In this document: piece after piece, positions 62,261-64,000 of the stretch
Numbering within the stretch: position 1 is the first letter of the stretch
Layout of the letters: each line of letters begins with the position of its first letter
DNA from: CAZSBB01 sp964605235
GTDB taxonomy: Bacteria; Planctomycetota; Phycisphaerae; Phycisphaerales; Phycisphaeraceae
Direction: 5' to 3'
NCBI GenBank assembly: GCA_964605235.1
Contig: CAZSBB010000006.1
Span: forward strand, 1-64,000
Length of the DNA: 64,000 nucleotides
Translations under genes and position numbers: made by a program
Notes under the pieces: model-generated
Databases searched by the model: none
Seen by the model: only the letters and a program-made list of their open reading frames with translations
Told to the model about the DNA's origin: nothing

Positions 62261-62330
62261 AGCCTGAAGAAAGGGGATAAGTACATTATTTGGCGCGCCA
62301 AATAATGTACTTATCCCCTTTCTTCAGGCT
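62261..62330. repeat. GGGGATAAGTACATT palindrome, copy 4
   Basis: A perfect 70-bp palindrome with 35-bp arms and no loop. The centre is TTTGGCGCGCCAAA. The outer flank AGCCTGAAG is unique to this site yet fully complementary. It lies between the convergent ends of the kinase gene and the fucosidase gene and could serve as a two-way terminator. Confidence 0.95.
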
Positions 62331-62336
62331 TTCCGC

Positions 62337-63629
62337 TCAGTGCGGCAGATCGCTGGTCACCGGGTCATAGCGCGGATGCGGACTCTGCGGCACCCGCAAA
62401 CCGCCGGTCATGTAGAGCACCGGCGGCTGAGCACAATCGAACGCCAGCACGGTCGCCAGCTCATCCGGCGCCTGCGCGGGCAAACCTTCCACACGGACGC
62501 GCGGCCCATCCTGCTGGAAACGCACGTCGCTGTCGGTGGTCACGCAGCGCACGCGTTGCACCGGGACTTGCACGCCGCCGAGCGCAAAGCTGGAACCGGG
62601 CCAGTTGAGGATGGTGAGGTAGAGCGTGTGGCCGCGGGTGGTCATGCGGCCGATGTGGGACCAGTCGCCGCGGTGGTTGCCGCGCTGCTGGAGGTCCAGG
62701 TCGAACAACTCGCTGCCGTAGATCGCTTCGCCATGCCGGCGCAGCCAGCGTCCCAGTTGGGCCGCCAGCTCGCGCGAGGGCTGGGGAATCGCGCCGCTGC
62801 CGTCGGGGCCGAAGTTCAGCAGCAGGTTGCCCGCGCCGGCCGCCACCTGCAGCACCATGCCCAGCACATCCCACGTGGGCTTGAAGCAGCGGTCGCCGGG
62901 GTGGTACGACCAGTTGCTGTTGTGGGTGATGCACGCTTCCCAGGGGCGATGCGGCCGAGGGGCGGACAGATGCTGCTCGGGGGTGGCGAAATCGCCCGGC
63001 AGCGCGTTGCGGCCGTTGAACAGAATCTGCGGCTGAATCGCCTGCACCATCGCGTTCATCTCCACCGAACGCCAGCCCTGGGCATTGAACGGCCACCAGC
63101 CGTCGTACCACAGGCAGTCGATGGGATTGAACAGCGTGACCAGTTCCTTGATGCGGGCGTGCGTGAAGTCGATGAACTCGCTCCACGCCGCCTGGGATTC
63201 CAGCGCGTCGGCCGCATCGGGTTTGCAGGTCCAGTGGTTGAGGCTGTGGTACAGGTGCACCCGCAGGCCATGCTTGCGGCAGGCGGTGACGAACTCCACC
63301 ACCAGATCGCGTTTGGCGGCGGTGTTGACGGTGTTGAAGGGGTTGACCTTCGACTCGTACAACGCGAAGCCGTCGTGATGCATGGTGGTCAGACAGGCGT
63401 ACCTGGCGCCCATGTCCACCGCCATCTGCGCGATGGCGTTGGCGTCGAATCGCTCAGCAGTGAAGCGGTCGGCGAGCTGGCGGTACTCCGCAACCGGGAT
63501 CATTTCCTTGTTGAGCGCCCACTCGCCGCGCCCCAGCAGCGAGTACAGGCCGTAGTGCAGGAATAACCCCAGACGACAATCGGCGAAATGGCGCAGATTG
63601 GCCGCGCGGTCGGCGAATGGTGGTGTCAT
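62337..63629 (-). CDS. Alpha-L-fucosidase-type glycoside hydrolase (GH29)
   Basis: The 430-residue protein has the GH29 barrel with HYGLYSLLGRGEWALNKE near the start and the catalytic DCLWYDGWWPFN, where Asp is the likely nucleophile. Motifs MHHDGFALYESK and NLLLNFGPDGSGAIP fit GH29. A short beta-sandwich follows. There is no signal peptide, so the enzyme is probably cytoplasmic and would act on imported oligosaccharides. The ATG at 63629 was preferred; an upstream ATG at 63644 is also in frame. It follows an Ldh-family gene by 24 bp and they may form one operon. Confidence 0.9.
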   Translation of the reverse strand: MTPPFADRAANLRHFADCRLGLFLHYGLYSLLGRGEWALNKEMIPVAEYRQLADRFTAERFDANAIAQMAVDMGARYACLTTMHHDGFALYESKVNPFNTVNTAAKRDLVVEFVTACRKHGLRVHLYHSLNHWTCKPDAADALESQAAWSEFIDFTHARIKELVTLFNPIDCLWYDGWWPFNAQGWRSVEMNAMVQAIQPQILFNGRNALPGDFATPEQHLSAPRPHRPWEACITHNSNWSYHPGDRCFKPTWDVLGMVLQVAAGAGNLLLNFGPDGSGAIPQPSRELAAQLGRWLRRHGEAIYGSELFDLDLQQRGNHRGDWSHIGRMTTRGHTLYLTILNWPGSSFALGGVQVPVQRVRCVTTDSDVRFQQDGPRVRVEGLPAQAPDELATVLAFDCAQPPVLYMTGGLRVPQSPHPRYDPVTSDLPH

Positions 63630-63652
63630 GGCTTTCTTTCCCACGAGCAGGA

Positions 63653-64000
63653 TTACGGCGCCGGCTGCAGCGCGGCCCGGTCAAACTTCACGCCGGCTTC
63701 CTGGGCGACATGGGCGAACTCGGCGATCTCGGCTTCGGTGAAAACCAGGCCGCCGGCTTTCTCGCTGCGCTGGGCGGCATTGTGCTCCAGCTCGCCCGGC
63801 AGAATGCAGCGCCCACTGTCGCGGTTGCCGTGGCCCAGAATGTCATCCAGCACCGCCTTGATGTTCTGGTTCTGGTTGCGCCCGGCGCCGAAGTGGCCGC
63901 AGTTCAGTGCGTCCGGATGAATCACCTGGAAGAAGAACACGCAGGTGTGCTTCTCACCGGGCTTGCCGTTCTGCGGGCGCGAACGCAGCGTGGGCAGCGA
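63653..64000 (-). CDS. Ldh-family malate/L-lactate dehydrogenase, 3' part
   Basis: The last 115 residues are present; the gene runs off the right edge. The sequence VFFFQVIHPDALNCGHFG is followed by RCILPGELEHNAAQRSEKAG and a closing EIAEFAHVAQEAGVKF. This matches the C-terminal end of the Ldh family (NAD(P)-dependent malate/lactate or sugar-acid dehydrogenases), where PGE-x-E motifs and a terminal helix close the fold. The catalytic residues lie outside the window. Assignment rests on this region only and should be treated as tentative. Confidence 0.55.
   Translation of the reverse strand, partial: SLPTLRSRPQNGKPGEKHTCVFFFQVIHPDALNCGHFGAGRNQNQNIKAVLDDILGHGNRDSGRCILPGELEHNAAQRSEKAGGLVFTEAEIAEFAHVAQEAGVKFDRAALQPAP

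Overview
The window is GC-rich bacterial DNA and is probably chromosomal, from a member of the Planctomycetota (Phycisphaerae-like). This is inferred from gene content and repeat style, not from a marker gene. Supporting traits are a BlaI repressor with an M56 membrane peptidase, a ResB/CcsA cytochrome c maturation pair, a YdjY-type lipoprotein-like protein, a PHP-glycosyltransferase fusion, a neutral-ceramidase-like protein, UroD-like methyltransferases, a sulfatase and a GH29 fucosidase. Many short GC-rich palindromes also lie between genes. A relative in the PVC group cannot be excluded. No rRNA, tRNA, CRISPR array, integrase or transposase was seen.

Layout. 1-1063 has no gene and carries four AT-rich palindromes spaced about 200 bp apart. 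1064-5685 is a carbohydrate or amino-sugar cluster (DegT aminotransferase, ceramidase-like protein, deacetylase) with a divergent AraC regulator. 5686-8087 is a BlaI/M56 sensor pair with two operators. 8102-12940 holds a 3-methyladenine glycosylase and the CcsA/ResB cytochrome c assembly genes. 13016-17470 holds LacI, a PhyH dioxygenase and two UroD-family proteins. 17626-30015 is a Tad-type pilus locus (CpaF ATPase, two Flp-like pilins, prepilin peptidase, TadE/TadG-like proteins) with a receptor-like Ser/Thr kinase in its middle. 30043-32521 is ybaB, dnaX with an A9 slippage site, and the SRP RNA. 32695-37911 runs from precorrin-2 dehydrogenase through a HemX-like protein and glutamyl-tRNA reductase to a GT-C-like membrane protein. 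38142-39857 is a chemoreceptor with a c-type haem motif. 40111-47563 is mixed housekeeping and unknown genes (RarA, L,D-transpeptidase, two DUF1801 proteins, HflX). 47833-54579 contains a sulfatase, CysH, several exported proteins, an orphan small-RNA candidate, a Gfo/Idh oxidoreductase, SlyX and a Cys4 ferredoxin-like protein. 54677-57172 is the PHP-GT4 fusion. 57519-62238 is a TonB receptor, YfiR and hybrid histidine kinase operon. 62337-64000 is a GH29 fucosidase and the 3' end of an Ldh-family dehydrogenase.

The most unusual signals are non-coding. Four intergenic palindromes share the core AAGGGGATAAGTACATT but have different flanks at each site, and three keep those flanks perfectly self-complementary. 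The dnaX gene has an A9 run that would switch gamma to tau, no zinc-module cysteines, and an SRP RNA just upstream whose apical loop is not the usual GGAA. The coding highlights are the kinase inside the Tad locus, the haem-binding chemoreceptor beside tetrapyrrole genes, and the PHP-GT4 fusion.
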